Below the pieces are notes generated by a model that searched no databases, had not been told where the DNA came from, and saw only the letters and a program-made list of their open reading frames with translations. From Prorocentrum cordatum (Eukaryota; Sar; Dinophyceae; Prorocentrales; Prorocentraceae): 64,000 bases of DNA. Each line of letters starts with the position of its first letter. The first letter of the stretch is position 1. A program made the translations under genes and the position numbers. The stretch lies in contig CAUYUJ010010447.1 of assembly GCA_963575745.1 (NCBI GenBank), positions 77,001 through 141,000 on the forward strand, written 5' to 3'. This document shows, piece after piece, positions 49,626 through 60,654 of this stretch.

Positions 49626-49716
49626 CCCAGCTGGCCGCCGTCTTACACGAACACTGCCAAACCCGACGGGCTGGCGTTTTCCGAATTACACTTCGTGCAA
49701 CTTTCGGGGGGGATAG

Positions 49717-49825
49717 TATTTTTCCCAACCCTCCTTGGTTGGGTATTCGTTTTGAATAGGGCAGTGTGGTCTCCACTTCCTCCTTCCCGTCCCGTCTCCC
49801 TCTTGCCTCCTCCTGTCTTGCTTGC
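49717..49825. repeat. Left module of composite unit 3
   Basis: TTTTTCCCAACCCTCCTTGG then TTGGGTATTCGTTTTGAATA and a C/T-rich stretch. It is a diverged version of the modules at 26663 and 36203, with a 7-bp CCCAACC/GGTTGGG hairpin, and again directly precedes an array. Confidence 0.62.
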
Positions 49826-50502
49826 GGGGGGCTGCGATCTGTGAAACTGTCGCCACTTTCGAGGCTTGCTGGGGGGCCCAGCACAGTGACGCCACGGGCG
49901 GACCCAAATTAGACCTCGCCATCCCTGGGGGGCTGCGATCTGTGAAACTGTCGCCACTTTCGAGGCCTGCTGGGGGGCCCAGCACAGTGACGCCACGGGC
50001 GGACCCAAATTAGACCTCGCCATCCCTGGGGGGCTGCGATCTGTGAAACTGTCGCCACTTTCGAGGCCTGCTGGGGGGCCCAGCACAGTGACGCCACGGC
50101 GGACAAATTAGACCTCGCCATCCCTGGGGGGCTGCGATCTGTGAAACTGTCGCCACTTTCGAGGCCTGCTGGGGGGCCCAGCACAGTGACGCCACGCGCG
50201 GACCCAAATTAGACCTCGCCATCCCTGGGGGGCTGCGATCTGTGAAACTGTCGCCACTTTCGAGGCCTGCTGGGGGGCCCAGCACAGTGACGCCACGCGG
50301 GGACCCAAATTAGACCTCGCCTTCCCTGGGGGGCTGCGATATGTGAAACTCTGTCGCCACTTGCAAGGCCTGCACAGTGACGCCACGCGCGGACCCAAAT
50401 TAGACCTGGCCATCCCTGGGGGGCTGCGATCTGTGAAACTGTCGCCACTTTCGAGGCCTGCTGGGGGGCCCAGCACAGTGACGCCACGCGCGGACCCAAA
50501 TT
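49826..50502. repeat. 101-bp satellite, left segment (about 6.5 copies)
   Basis: The unit reads GGGGGGCTGCGATCTGTGAA, ACTGTCGCCACTTTCGAGGC, CTGCTGGGGGGCCCAGCACA, GTGACGCCACGGGCGGACCC, AAATTAGACCTCGCCATCCC, T. It contains the palindrome TGCTGGG/CCCAGCA. The copies are very similar, so the array is young or homogenised. One copy near 50330-50400 has an internal deletion. Confidence 0.95.
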
Positions 50503-51464
50503 CTTTACGCTTCGCGTATCCCCACCAGCCCATCTCACAGCAGCAACTCTTGCGAAGCATGCCGACAGTCGTGTTTTTCAGGCGTGTGTCCGCTTGGCCC
50601 CGCATATCTCCCCTGTTCCTCCTTCCTCCCGCCTCCTTGTACATCCTCCTTGTGGGGGGAGCGGGAGAAGGACGAGGCGGAGGAGGAGGGAGAGAAAGCG
50701 CTCCTCGTGTGTGAGTCGTTCGGGCTCCTCGTGGTGTGAGTCGTTCGGGCGCCTCGTCCTGGTGTGAGTCGTTCGGGCCCTTCCTTGTGGTGTGAGTCGT
50801 TCGGGCTCCTCGTGGTGTGAGTCGTTGGGGTCTCTCGTCCTGGTGTGAGTCGTTCGGGCTCCTCGTGGGGCCTGTTGGGGGCCTCTTGGAGCCTCTTGGG
50901 GCGTCTTGGGGGCCACTTGGGGGCCTCTTGGGGGTGTCTTGGGGGCCTCTTGGAGCCTCTTGGGGACCTCTTGGGGCCTCTTGGGGGCCTCTTGGGGGCC
51001 TCCTGGAGGCCTCTTGGGAGCCTCCTGGGGGCCTCTTGGGGCCATCTTGGGGCCTCTTGCGACCTCCTCAGAAGCGCAAATGAGCGCTGCCCCCTGAGAA
51101 GGACAAACTGAGCCCAACACCTTCGTAAAATCAATGATTTTGCTATGAAGGAAGAGGAACGCGGCCCCCTCAGAAGGCCAGAATGGGGCCAAAACCGTAG
51201 TAAAATCAATGTTGCTTGCTTCAAAGAAGAGCAGAGGGGCCAAACTCCCCCCCCCCCCCTCGGGGCCAGAATCCTCGAGAGGGTCGTCGTTTTTTGGCCC
51301 TCCCAGGCGTCGAAAAAGACCCCCCTGACCACCCGCCGGGGCCTCTCTCCAGGCCCAGGGGTAGGGGGTAGGGGTGGGGGTAAACCCCTCCCCGAAGGGG
51401 AAGAAGGGGGGTTGAGGACATAGCGGGCTCTCTAAACCACTCACGCCCAAAGGGCTGGTGGGAT
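50503..51464. mobile_element. Foreign segment inside the 101-bp satellite
   Basis: The satellite stops at GGACCCAAATT and resumes at ATTAGACCTCGCC, with 962 unrelated bases between. Near the ends, CCCACCAGCCC (50521-50531) and GGGCTGGTGGG (51452-51462) form an 11-bp inverted repeat. The segment contains a GTGTGAGTCGTTCGGGCTCC repeat (about 50709-50872) and a GGCCTCTTGGGG block (50860-51068). The ATT shared at the junctions may be a short target duplication or chance. No protein-like frame is visible. Confidence 0.5.
50709..51068. repeat. GTGTGAGTCGTTCGGGC repeats, then GGCCTCTTGGGG repeats
   Basis: Six copies of a 26-33 bp unit are followed by about 15 variants of a 12-bp unit. The Gly/Leu/Trp-rich and Pro/Arg-rich frames through the latter are artefacts. 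Confidence 0.85.
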
Positions 51465-51802
51465 TAGACCTCGCCATCCCTGGGGGGCTGCGATCTGTGA
51501 AACTGTCGCCACTTTCGAGGCCTGCTGGGGGGCCCAGCACAGTGACGCCACGGGCGGACCCAAATTAGACCTCGCCATCCCTGGGGGGCTGCGATCTGTG
51601 AAACTGTCGCCACTTTCGAGGCCTGCTGGGGGGCCCAGCACAGTGACGCCACGGGCGGACCCAAATTAGACCTCGCCATCCCTGGGGGGCTGCGATCTGT
51701 GAAACTGTCGCCACTTTCGAGGCCTGCTGGGGGGCCCAGCACAGTGACGCCACGCGCGGACCCAAATTAGACCTCGCCATCCCTGGGGGGCTGCGATCTG
51801 AG
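51465..51802. repeat. 101-bp satellite, right segment (about 3.3 copies)
   Basis: Same unit and phase as 49826-50502, resuming after the foreign segment and ending in a truncated copy. Confidence 0.95.
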
Positions 51803-51844
51803 ATCCCCGCTTTCGAAGTGGCTAGGGTTGCTCAGGGATTGCAA

Positions 51845-51957
51845 CTAATCAGCTTTATCTAGTCCTTGTCCTGAAGCCAGTTTCCTGCGAGTCTCCCGAA
51901 TTCCGTCTGCAGACATATGTAACCCTCGCTCCGTCATCGCCCCCCTTATAAAGTGTC
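51845..51957 (-). CDS. Candidate terminal exon, minus strand
   Basis: On the minus strand, TAGTTTAG|G opens a block encoding HFIRGAMTERGLHMSADG, then IRETRRKLASGQGLDKAD, and a TAG at 51847-51845. Codon use is less GC-biased than in other candidate exons. The open frame also continues upstream through the right module (TLATYPTPAQTRGANSLG), so the 5' limit is uncertain. The family is not recognised. Confidence 0.35.
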
Positions 51958-51971
51958 CTAAACTATTTGCG

Positions 51972-52025
51972 CCCCGCGTTTGCGCAGGGGTTGGGTACGT
52001 CGCCAGGGTAATTTTTCGTTCCCGG
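51972..52025. repeat. Right module of composite unit 3 (diverged)
   Basis: GGGGTTGGGTACGTCGCCAG then GGTAATTTTTCGTTC aligns with GGTTGGGTCCTTCGCCAGGC and TAAGTTAATTCTTCG at 27898-27930. Less of the module is conserved than between units 1 and 2. Confidence 0.5.
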
Positions 52026-52059
52026 GCGTTGGCACGGGACGAGTTGAATGATACATTTG

Positions 52060-52395
52060 CGTTGCAATCGATTGCAATCCATTGGATTGCAAACGATTCG
52101 ATTGCAATCCATTGGATTGCAATCGATTGGATTGCAATCGGTTGAATTGCAATCGATTCAATCGATTGGATTGCAGGGGAGGGACAGGACGGAAGGGAGG
52201 GAGGGGAGGAGAGGGAGGGGAGGGAGGAGATGGAACGAAGGGTGTGGAGGGAGGGGAGGGAGCGGAGGGAGGTGGGGAGGGGGATTGCAGTGGAATGGAG
52301 TGCAATCGATTGCAAGCGATTCGATTGGGATTTTCGATCGTCGATCGTTGATCGTCGATCGTCCATCCTCGATCGTGGATTGTTCATTTTGGATC
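52060..52395. repeat. GATTGCAATCSATTGG and GATCGTCGATC repeats
   Basis: Palindrome-rich words of about 10-20 bases repeat at 52063-52175 and 52283-52395, separated by a G/A-rich stretch (52176-52280). Such repeats can form cruciforms. No gene is seen. Confidence 0.85.
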
Positions 52396-52429
52396 GTCGG
52401 CGAAAGGGAGGGCGGAGGCTCCGGGGGCT

Positions 52430-52935
52430 GGGCGGCCAAAGGGGGAAGGGGGGGGGGGCTTCCAAGCCCCCCCCCCCTTTGGCACAAAGGGGGGGAGGGG
52501 GGGGGAGCTTCCAGCAGGGCGGCTCCAAGGGAGGGGGGGGTAGCTTAAGCACCCCCCCGGGGGTAGGGGGGGGAGCTTCCGGGGCGGCCAAAGGGGGGGG
52601 GGGGTGGGTAGCTTCCAAGCCCCCCCCCCCTTTGCACGAAAGGGGGGGAGGGGGGGGGTAGCTTCCAGCAGGGCAGCGCCAAGGGAGGGGGGGGTAGCTT
52701 AAGCACCCCCCCCCCCTTTGGAAAGGGGGGGAGGGGGGGGTAGCTTGCGGGGAGGGCCCAAGGGGGGAGGGGGGGTAGCTGTAAGCCCCCCCGCCCTTGC
52801 AGAAAGAAAGGGGGGGAGGGGGGGGGGTGCTTCCAACAAGGGCGGCTCAAGGGAGGGGGGGGGGTAGCTTAAGCCTAGCCTCCCCTCCCCTTTGCTCGGG
52901 CCCTGCTGGCGCGCTCTCTCAAATATACGCTTGCC
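52430..52935. repeat. Alternating G-tract/C-tract hairpin array, copy B (inverted)
   Basis: Units read AAAGGGGGGGAGGGGGGGG, GTAGCTTCCA or GTAGCTTAAGC, then C tracts. They match the reverse complement of copy A at 48540-48990, including the outer flank GGGCCCTGCTGGCGCGCTCT. The array has many runs of G that could form quadruplexes. Confidence 0.85.
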
Positions 52936-53063
52936 CCCCATATGATCATACAGATTCTTCGGATGCGTCTATATATATATATATGTATAGGTGTATACTT
53001 TCCCCTCCCTCATCTGCACCCCCGCTCTCCGTCGTTCCTCTTCATCCTCTTATCCTCCTTCAG

Positions 53064-53097
53064 CGGCGCAGTGCAACCTCGGGCTGAAGGCGGCGAG
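53064..53097 (+). CDS. Candidate 34-base exon (TPR-like fragment)
   Basis: A long pyrimidine tract ending CCTCCTTCAG precedes a block encoding AQCNLGLKAA, then a GTATCG donor. The block joins in phase to the exon at 56842, with the split codon AG+G. The joined text resembles a tetratricopeptide helix, but the fragment is too short to be sure. If real, the 3.7-kb minisatellite is its intron. Confidence 0.35.
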
Positions 53098-53103
53098 GTA
53101 TCG

Positions 53104-56100
53104 CAAGGCTTCTTAATGGGAATCCTTTGGAAAGCACCACAGGGGGATTCTATTGGATTGGAAAACGCCATCAACGGGATCTTATTGGAAAGCCCTCTGG
53201 AAAAGCACCACAAAGGGATTCGATTGCAAAGCCTCGCAACGGGAATCCTTTGGAAAGCAACACACCGGGATTTTATCGGAAAGCCTTGCAACAGGAATCC
53301 TTCGGAAGGCGCCACAAAAGGATTCTGTGGATTCGACAGCGCCACAAAGTGATTCTATTGGAAAGCCTCAGAACAGGAATCTGTTGGAAAGCGCCACACA
53401 AGAATTCTCCAGAACATCCTCGCAACAGGACTCCTATGGAAAACACAACCGAAGCATTCTACAGGAACGCTTCACAACAGGCATCCTTTGGAAAACGCCA
53501 CGCAGGGAGTCTATTGGATTGGAAAGCCACGAACGGAATTGTATTTGAAACCATCCCAACAGGAATCCTTCGGAAGGCACAACAAAAGGGATTCGATTGG
53601 AAAGTCTCACAAGAGGAATCCTTTGGAAAGCACCACATAAGGATTCTATTGTATTGCCTCACAACAGGAGTCCTTTGGAAAGCATCGCAAAGGGCTTCGA
53701 TCGGAAAGCCTCACACCAGAAATCCTTTGGAAATCACCACAGGGATTCGATTGGAAAGGCAGGCGCCGCAAAGGGATTCGATTATAACGCCTCACGACAG
53801 GACTCCCCTGGAAAGCACCACAACGAGTTTGGATTGGAAAGCCTCACACCAGGAATGATTGCCACGCAACAAGAATTATTTGAAAAGCACAACCAAAGGA
53901 TTCGATGGGAAAACTTCACTGCAGGCGTCCTTTGGAAAGCACCACACAAGGATTCCATTGGATTGGAAAGCCCCGCGGAGGGATTCGATTGGGAAGCCTC
54001 GCGCCAGGAATTTGTTGGAAAGCGCTACAAGAGGATTAAATTTGAAAACCGCACAGCAGGAGTCCTTGGGACAGGCACCACACAGGGATTCCATTGGACT
54101 GCATCACAGCATGACTCCTGTGGGAAGCGTCGCAAAGGGTATCCATTGGAAGGCCTCATGACAAGAACCCTTTGGAAAGCACCACACAGGGATTCTACTT
54201 GATTGGGGAAGGCCACGCAATGGATTATATATGAAAGTTTTACAACATGCATCCTTTAGAAAGCACCACACAGGGAGTCTATTGGATTTGAGGCAACCAC
54301 AATCGGATGTGTGTAGGAAGCCTTTTCAACAGGAATCCTTCGGACAGTGCCACAAAGAGGTATTATCGGAAAGCCTCACACATGGAATTGTCCGGAAAGC
54401 ACAACAAAACGATTATGTTGGATTGCCTCGCAACAGGAATCCTTTGGAAAACGTCGCAAAAGGCCTCTATTGGAAAGCCTCACACCAGGAATCCTGTCGA
54501 AATCACAACAGAAGGTTTCGCTTGGAAGGGAAAGCGCAGCAAAAGGATTCGATTAGAAAGCCTCACAACAGGAACCTTCTGGAAAACACCATGACGATAT
54601 TCTTCTATTGGAGAGCCTCACGCCAGGAATGATTGATGCGCAACACAAACCATTTGGAACGCACAACCAAAGGATTCGACTGGAACGCCTCACAACTGGC
54701 GTCTTTTTGGAAAGCACCGCGGCAGGGTTCTTTGGGATTAGAAAGCACCACGAGGATTCGATTGGAAAGCCTCGCGCCAGGAATTTGTTGGAAGGCGCCA
54801 CACAAGGGATTCTATTGGGAAAGCAGTTCAACAGGAGTGCTTGGGAAAAACACCACAAAAACAAGGATCACATTGGACTGCATCACAACAGGAAACCGCT
54901 TGAACGCATCGCAAAGGGTTTCTATTGCTAGGCCTTATGGCAGGAACCCTGTCGAAAGCACCACAAACGGATTGCACCACAAACGGATTCGATTGGATTG
55001 GAAAGCGCAACGCAAGGGATTTGATTGGAACGCATCACGACAGGAACCCTTAGGAACGCACCCCACAGGGATTCCATGGGAAAGCCTCGCAACAGGACCC
55101 CTTTGGAAAGCGCCACAGCGGGATTCTTCTGGAAAGCCTCACAACATGAATCTTTTTGAAATCGCAACAAAGGGATCCGATTGGAGTGGAAAGCATCACA
55201 AAGGAATGCCATTGAAACGTCCCACACCAGGAATAATTGCCGCGCAACCGGCATCTTTTGGAAAGCGCCACATTAAGATACGATTGGAAAGCCTCACAAC
55301 AGGAGTCCTTTGGATAACACCACACAGGAATTATATTGAATTGGAAGGCGCCACGAAAGGATCCGATTGGACAGCCTTGCGCCATGAATCCTTGGGAAAT
55401 CGCAACTAAAGGGATTCTATTGGAAAGCCGCACAACAGGAGTCCGTCGGAACAACCCCAAAAAGGGATTCCATTGGATTGCCTCACGAGAGGAGCCCCCT
55501 GGAAAACATAGCAGAAGGTTTTTTTTTTTGGAAGGCCTCACAGCAAGAACCCTTTTTGAAAGCACCACATAAGGATTGCTATGGTTTGGAAAGCGCCACA
55601 GAGGGATTCGATTGGAAAGCCTCACAACGGGAATCCTTTGTAAAGCACCACGCAAGGATTTTAGTGGAAAGCCTGCCACAACGTGATTCTATTGGATTGG
55701 ACAGCGCCAAAAAAAAATTACATTGGACAGCCTCACACCAATAATCTTCTGGAAATTGCCACAAAGGGATTTCCTTGGAACTCCTCACAACATGACTCCT
55801 TCGGAAAGCGCAAGCAAGCGATTGCACTGGAAAGTCTCACAGGCATCCGCTGGAAAGCACCACGCAGGGATTCTATTGGATTGAACGGCGCCACGAACGG
55901 AATTGCATTGGAAACCCTCTCAACATGAACCCTTCGGAAAGCACAACAACAGGGATTCGATGGGAAAGCCTCGCAACAGGGATCCGTTGGAAAGCACCAC
56001 AAAAGGATTCGAGCGGATTGCTTCACAACAGGAGTCCTTTGGAAATCACAACAAAAGGACCCGATTGGAAAGGAAAGCGCCGCAAAGGGATGCGATTTGA

Positions 56101-56830
56101 AAGCCTCACAACAGGAATCCTTTGGAAAGCACCACAACGGGATTGGATTGGAAAGCCTCACACCAGGAATGATTGCCGCGCAACAAGAACCAGTTGAAAG
56201 TCGCAACCAAAGGATTCGACTGGAAAGCTTCGCAACAGGCGTCCCATGGAAAGCACCACGCAAGGATTTTACTGGATTGGAAAGCCCCACGGAGGGATTC
56301 GATTGGGAAGCCTCGCGCCAGGATTTTGCTGGAAAGCGCTACAAGAGGATTACATTGGAAAGCCGCACAACAGGAGTCCTTGGGAAAGGCACTACGAAAG
56401 GGATTCCTTTGGACTGCATCACAACATGAACCCTTTGGAACGCATCGCGAAGGGCTTCCATTAGAAGGCCTCACAACAGGAACCCTTTGGAAAGCACCAC
56501 GAAAGGATTTTATTGGATTGGAAATCGCAACACAAAGGATCTTATTGGAAAGCATCACAACAGGAACCCTTTGGAACGCACCCCACAGGGATTCCATTGG
56601 AAAACCTCGCAACAGGATTCCTTTGGAAGCACCACAGACGGATTCTATTGGATTGTTCAAAAGCACCACAACGGGATTCGATTGGAAAGCCCGAACAACA
56701 GGAATCCGGTGGAAGCCACCACAGAGGGATTCTATTGTATTGGAAACCGCCACGAATAGATTCGACTGGGAAGTCTCACGCCAAGAATGATTGCCGCACA
56801 ACAGGCATCCTTTGGAAAGCACCGCACTGG
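53104..56830. repeat. 26-bp minisatellite with 52-bp higher-order unit, 3.7 kb
   Basis: The alternating monomers are GGATTCGATTGGAAAGCCTC ACAACA and GGAATCCTTTGGAAAGCACC ACAAAG. Roughly 140 monomers have many substitutions and local variants such as GATTGGATTGGAAAGCGCC. Long frames on both strands arise because stops are rare in the unit; they are not genes. Confidence 0.95.
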
Positions 56831-56841
56831 GATTCTAATAG

Positions 56842-57085
56842 GGCGGCGTGGGAGGATGACGAGCACCACAAGTTGCAGCCACCGTGCGGCTTCAAGACGG
56901 CGCCGCCGAGCCAGAGCGACATTGAACAACAACAAAAAACAAGGAACAACACACCAAACCAAAACAAAGACACCACAGCCGTAAGATCGAAACAACTCCA
57001 AAGACACAGGGAAATCAACACAACACAAAACAACATGATTGGGAGGCTTTCTCGGTTACGGCGGCGGGGGCGGCGTAAGTATTGA
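56842..57085 (+). CDS. Candidate exon after the 26-bp minisatellite
   Basis: TCTAATAG|G opens a frame encoding AAWEDDEHHKLQPPCGFKTA then PPSQSDIE with GC-ending codons. It changes to Gln/Asn/Thr-rich sequence and stops at TGA 57083-57085. A GTAAGTAT donor-like site at 57075 and GTAAGA at 56981 offer alternative ends. The first 28 codons are convincing; the rest may be intron or untranslated. Confidence 0.38.
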
Positions 57086-57229
57086 AAGTTTTGTGTTTGT
57101 TGTTTTGTTCGAGTTTGGAGCTTTTCAGTCTTAAAGCTTTGGTTTCTTATTTTTTGTTGTTTTCACTGTGTTCCCTGGGTTGTTCAATGCCGTCTTCCTC
57201 TTCCTCCTCGCGGAAGGAAGACCTGCCGC

Positions 57230-57300
57230 GCTGGAGTTGGAGGAGCAGGAAGAGGAGGAGGAGGAGGAGGAGGAGGAGGAGGATATGGGAGAGCAGGGGG
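57230..57300. repeat. Short (AGG)n tract
   Basis: About 15 AGG units in a purine-rich stretch. Confidence 0.85.
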
Positions 57301-57469
57301 AGGAAAAATAAGAGAGAGAGAGAGGAACAAGTGGGAGAAGCAGAGAAGCAGGGAGAGGTATGATGACAGATGAGGAGGAACGTGTATGATCATGTGGGGG
57401 TACCATACATATACATGTATAGGTATATGTGCGTGAGTATTTGTATCCCGCCGACGGAGTTCCCTGAAG

Positions 57470-57784
57470 ATGAATCTCCAAGTGGTAGTCCTGGACGTAT
57501 CCCCGCCTCTCATGGGTGGCAGGCGCTGGGAGCACGTGAAGGGTGATGACAGCGCAACCCACCCCAACCCCAAGCTTATGATGCTCCAGCCTACTTTCGC
57601 CTTTATCACCAGGATGAATTCCGAGCGGCCAAAAAATGCCGAAACTCTAGAATTTGCACGTGTTGGGCCCTGGGGGGACACTCGCCCGACACTGTTTCGA
57701 CACTATTTCGATACTCTTTTGACACTTCGGGTACTCGAAATTATTTCTGGGATGTGGTCCTTAAGCAGGATGGGGACAGCATAA
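57470..57784 (+). CDS. Possible exon, weak
   Basis: The frame encodes VVVLDVSPPLMGGRRWEHVK followed by a Pro/Met segment and FAFITRMNSE, with acceptable codon bias up to about 57630; the remainder looks non-coding. It could belong to the same plus-strand gene as 53064 and 56842. No clear splice pair was chosen. Confidence 0.25.
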   Translation: MNLQVVVLDVSPPLMGGRRWEHVKGDDSATHPNPKLMMLQPTFAFITRMNSERPKNAETLEFARVGPWGDTRPTLFRHYFDTLLTLRVLEIISGMWSLSRMGTA

Positions 57785-59215
57785 CCCCAAGCCAGGATCC
57801 AAACTCCAGGTCTGGTGATCGAGGGGGTCTTTGGCTAGCAGCGAGGATGCCTCTGTAGGCCCCGAGGGCGCCCCCCAAATTCACCTCCCGCCCCAATCCT
57901 GGACCCCATGGATCACTATGTCTGGACGGGGGGTTCTGGAAGGGAGAAAAACCGCCCAGACCCCGACAACTGGCGTCTACGGAACGGCCCCTGGGCGTTT
58001 GCGGAACAGGCCTGCCATGTCCAATCACGTTTTTGGGGGCGCGTGTCTGCACGGCCTCGCTCGTCGGGAAGCTCCGTGTGGGGGGGAGACTCCCTGCCCG
58101 GAGTCCTGGCCTGGGGATGGGGGTGGGCCGTGCTTCCAGGCCTCCTGGAGGGGGCCGGGGCTGCTCTCCCCGAGGGCGGAGGGAGGACATGCGACACCAA
58201 CACCACGAGGTGGGCCACCTCCAGCGAGGAGGTCCACGATGCCCCCCCGAGCTGGAGACTGGGGATGTCTCAAGCGAGAGGGGGGACCACACCACTAGGG
58301 ATACCCCCCTTGCTCCTCGCATCTCTTCGCCCTGGTGGTATTGGTGCCGCCTTTCATTCCTCCCACGAGGCGCCGCCGCGCCCGCGGCGCCCGCGGCGCA
58401 CCCGCGCGCCGCACGCCAGGGGCTCCGCGCGAGCCGGCGGGCGCACGGCGGAGTTCGTTTTTTTTTCGGGACGGTCGGAGGGGGTACGGAGAGCACGGGT
58501 GCGATGCCCGGCAGCAGTTCGCGGCCGCGCTCGGGGATGGTCGAGATGGGTACAGCAAGATGCCGCTCCTCCTCCTCGTCCTCCTCGTCCTCTTCCCTCC
58601 TCCTCTTCCCTCCTCCTCTTCCTCCTCCTCTCGTTGCTTCTCCGATCGACCGTCGAAGTCCGACGCCCAACAGCAGTTCTTGCTCCTTTCGAGCAGGCCT
58701 CGCTGTCGGCGCCGCCGCGGGCGCTGTGCTCTGGAGGCGAGAAGGCGCCTGCCCAACAGTGGCCGCCTGTCGGTCTTGGGCAGCTCTTGGCTGCACCGTG
58801 TGCCCACGGTTTCCGTTCCCCACTCCGGGCGTCCAGAGTTTTTTGCGCGGCACCGAGGCCGGCAGCCCGGGCGGCGGCAGGCGGCCCCCTCGCCATGCGG
58901 GAGCGGCCACGGGGGGGGGATGAGCGCACGGGGCCGGGGCGAGGACGACATCCGTTCCAGAGCATCGAGGTTCTTGCTGCGAGGCTCGAGGTTCGAGGTT
59001 CGTCGTTGCGGAGTAATCGGGCGGTTGCGTCGGCTCTCGGCGGCCATCCAGCCTCGGGATGCTCTCCAGCGGCTGCGCCTCGCCGAGGGCGTTCCAGGGG
59101 TGCCCGGATCGTCCCAAACGGCTGCCGGAGGCCCGAGTTATGGCCTGGAAACCATCAGCCACGCTCAGAAGGGGGGACGCAGGGAAGGTCAAGCATTGGC
59201 GAAGCGTCATAGCCT
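57785..59215. other. GC-rich region with long opposing frames; no gene accepted
   Basis: Frames of over 400 codons are open on both strands across the same bases, the sign of stop-poor GC-rich DNA. None has a motif or steady codon bias. The region includes a diverged copy of the palindromic element (58480-58840) and a short (CTC)n tract near 58560-58630. Confidence 0.5.
58480..58840. repeat. Diverged relative of the 43200-43377 palindromic element
   Basis: Shared words in order are GGGTACGGAGAGCACGGGTG, GATGCCCGGCAGCAG, CGCCCAACAGCAGTTCTTGC, GGCCTCGCTGTCGGCGCCGC, GCCTGCCCAACAGTGGCCGC and CCCACTCCGGGCGTCCAGAG. An insertion with (CTC)n separates the left end from the rest. Confidence 0.6.
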
Positions 59216-59451
59216 GCGGACAGGCCCACCAAATAATGTGGTCTGTACGGAATGTTCTTAGATCATGTTTGGCTGGGGCTGTCCGGTTTAACTCATCGGG
59301 CTCACGTTCTCAGAACATTGTTTTGGTTACTAGATCTGTTTGGCCTTCATGAAAATGTCGTGGTAGTCCTATACTTCAAGCCAGACGGACGGTCCCTGAT
59401 CAAAAGGTGGCCTTCTCACCTTGCGGGAGTTGTCAAGGGGGGGAGACCGGT

Positions 59452-60160
59452 CGGGGCTAGGACGAGGATAAATCGATGTCAGAGCAACGCGCTGAGAAGG
59501 CCGCGGCACCTGATACATCCTCCAAAGCTGCCGCCGGATTTCAGACCCTCTCGATTCATCCTCGCCCGAGGTTATCCTGGCCCTGTTTTCGTCTTACCAA
59601 TCAGTAGGTCGACCCTGTCAAATCAAAGGTACGCTTGTGTCCTGTGCTTTGCGACCCATGCCTTTACATTCCCATGGCAACGAGGCTCTCGGGAGGGTCT
59701 TGTGTCCTCTGGCGTGTCCTCTCGAATCCACCCCGACTGTAGTAGAATTCGGTTCTGCTACCTTCTGGGCGATGACGGGCGCTGTGCCCTCCCTCGCCCC
59801 CCCCCCCGAGTGCCTCCGGGCGCTGCCGCAGTGCGTCTGGCACCGCAGCCTGTGGGACGTCACTTTATGCCCCCTCCCAGCTTCCCCCCAAAAAGCCTGT
59901 TATCGCCGCGAGGAAGATGCTCTCCGCTGGGGGGGGGACATCATGGCGGGGGCCATGCTGCAGTTAGTACGCTGGACTCCAGACGGGGCTGGGACGAGGG
60001 CAAATCCCGTCCAGAGTTTTCCGGAACGCTTTCAGAGCATTTCGGAACGCTCTGAGAAGGCCGCGGCGCCCGAGATATCCTTCAGAACCGCTGGATGCCA
60101 GAGATTGTCGATTTATGTTCATTCGGTGCTATTATCGTTCTGGCTTCGTCTTAGGAGTAA
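59452..60160. repeat. Two diverged direct copies ~535 bp apart; no gene
   Basis: GGGGCTAGGACGAGGATAAAT at 59453 and GGGGCTGGGACGAGGGCAAAT at about 59986 are each followed by a form of CGCTGAGAAGGCCGCGGCAC and later CGTCTTA. Both copies start after GTACGC/GGAGACC-type text of no known function. Confidence 0.5.
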
Positions 60161-60397
60161 GGACAGCTTTGGGTTCGCGAGTGGCTCACTGTTTATCAAG
60201 GTCATTCCGTGGCTCTTCCTTGCGTGCGCCCAGCAAGCGCTGCTGGTGCCGAAAGGCGGCCTCCTTCCCTATATCTAGCGTTTCTTGCGGCAGCAGCCTG
60301 GCTGCACCTCCCCAGATTTCACGGCGTTTTTTTGTGCCAATGCAGTCGGACCGAGGTATCGGATCGAGGTCGGCTCGGGGAGGGTACCCTAGCGTTC

Positions 60398-60398
<1 letters not shown>

Positions 60399-60490
<92 letters not shown>
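60399..60490. repeat. (GT)n microsatellite, about 46 units
   Basis: An almost perfect dinucleotide run. Confidence 0.98.
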
Positions 60491-60491
<1 letters not shown>

Positions 60492-60654
60492 GGACATTAT
60501 TGTGCGTCCTGAGGAGGGTACCCTTGGTTGTTCTCTGTGTTTTTGGCCCGCGGAGGGTCTCGTGTCTTCGGAGGATGCTCTTCTGGCCCAAGTCCGACTG
60601 TACGCCCTGTGGCCCCCCCTGGGCCGCGCACGTGCCTCGGCGATGCTTCGGCTG

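Noticed and set aside
48862-49844. Poly-Asp, poly-Ser, poly-Pro and poly-His frames
   Set aside because: Translation of (TCC)n and (CAT)n microsatellites and G/C tracts.
53127-56822. Several 150-260 codon frames on both strands
   Set aside because: All lie inside the 26-bp minisatellite and repeat its translated unit.
57741-59212. 489-codon minus and 434-codon plus frames over the same bases
   Set aside because: They overlap almost fully, have no motifs and cross a dispersed repeat; stop codons are simply rare in this GC-rich stretch.
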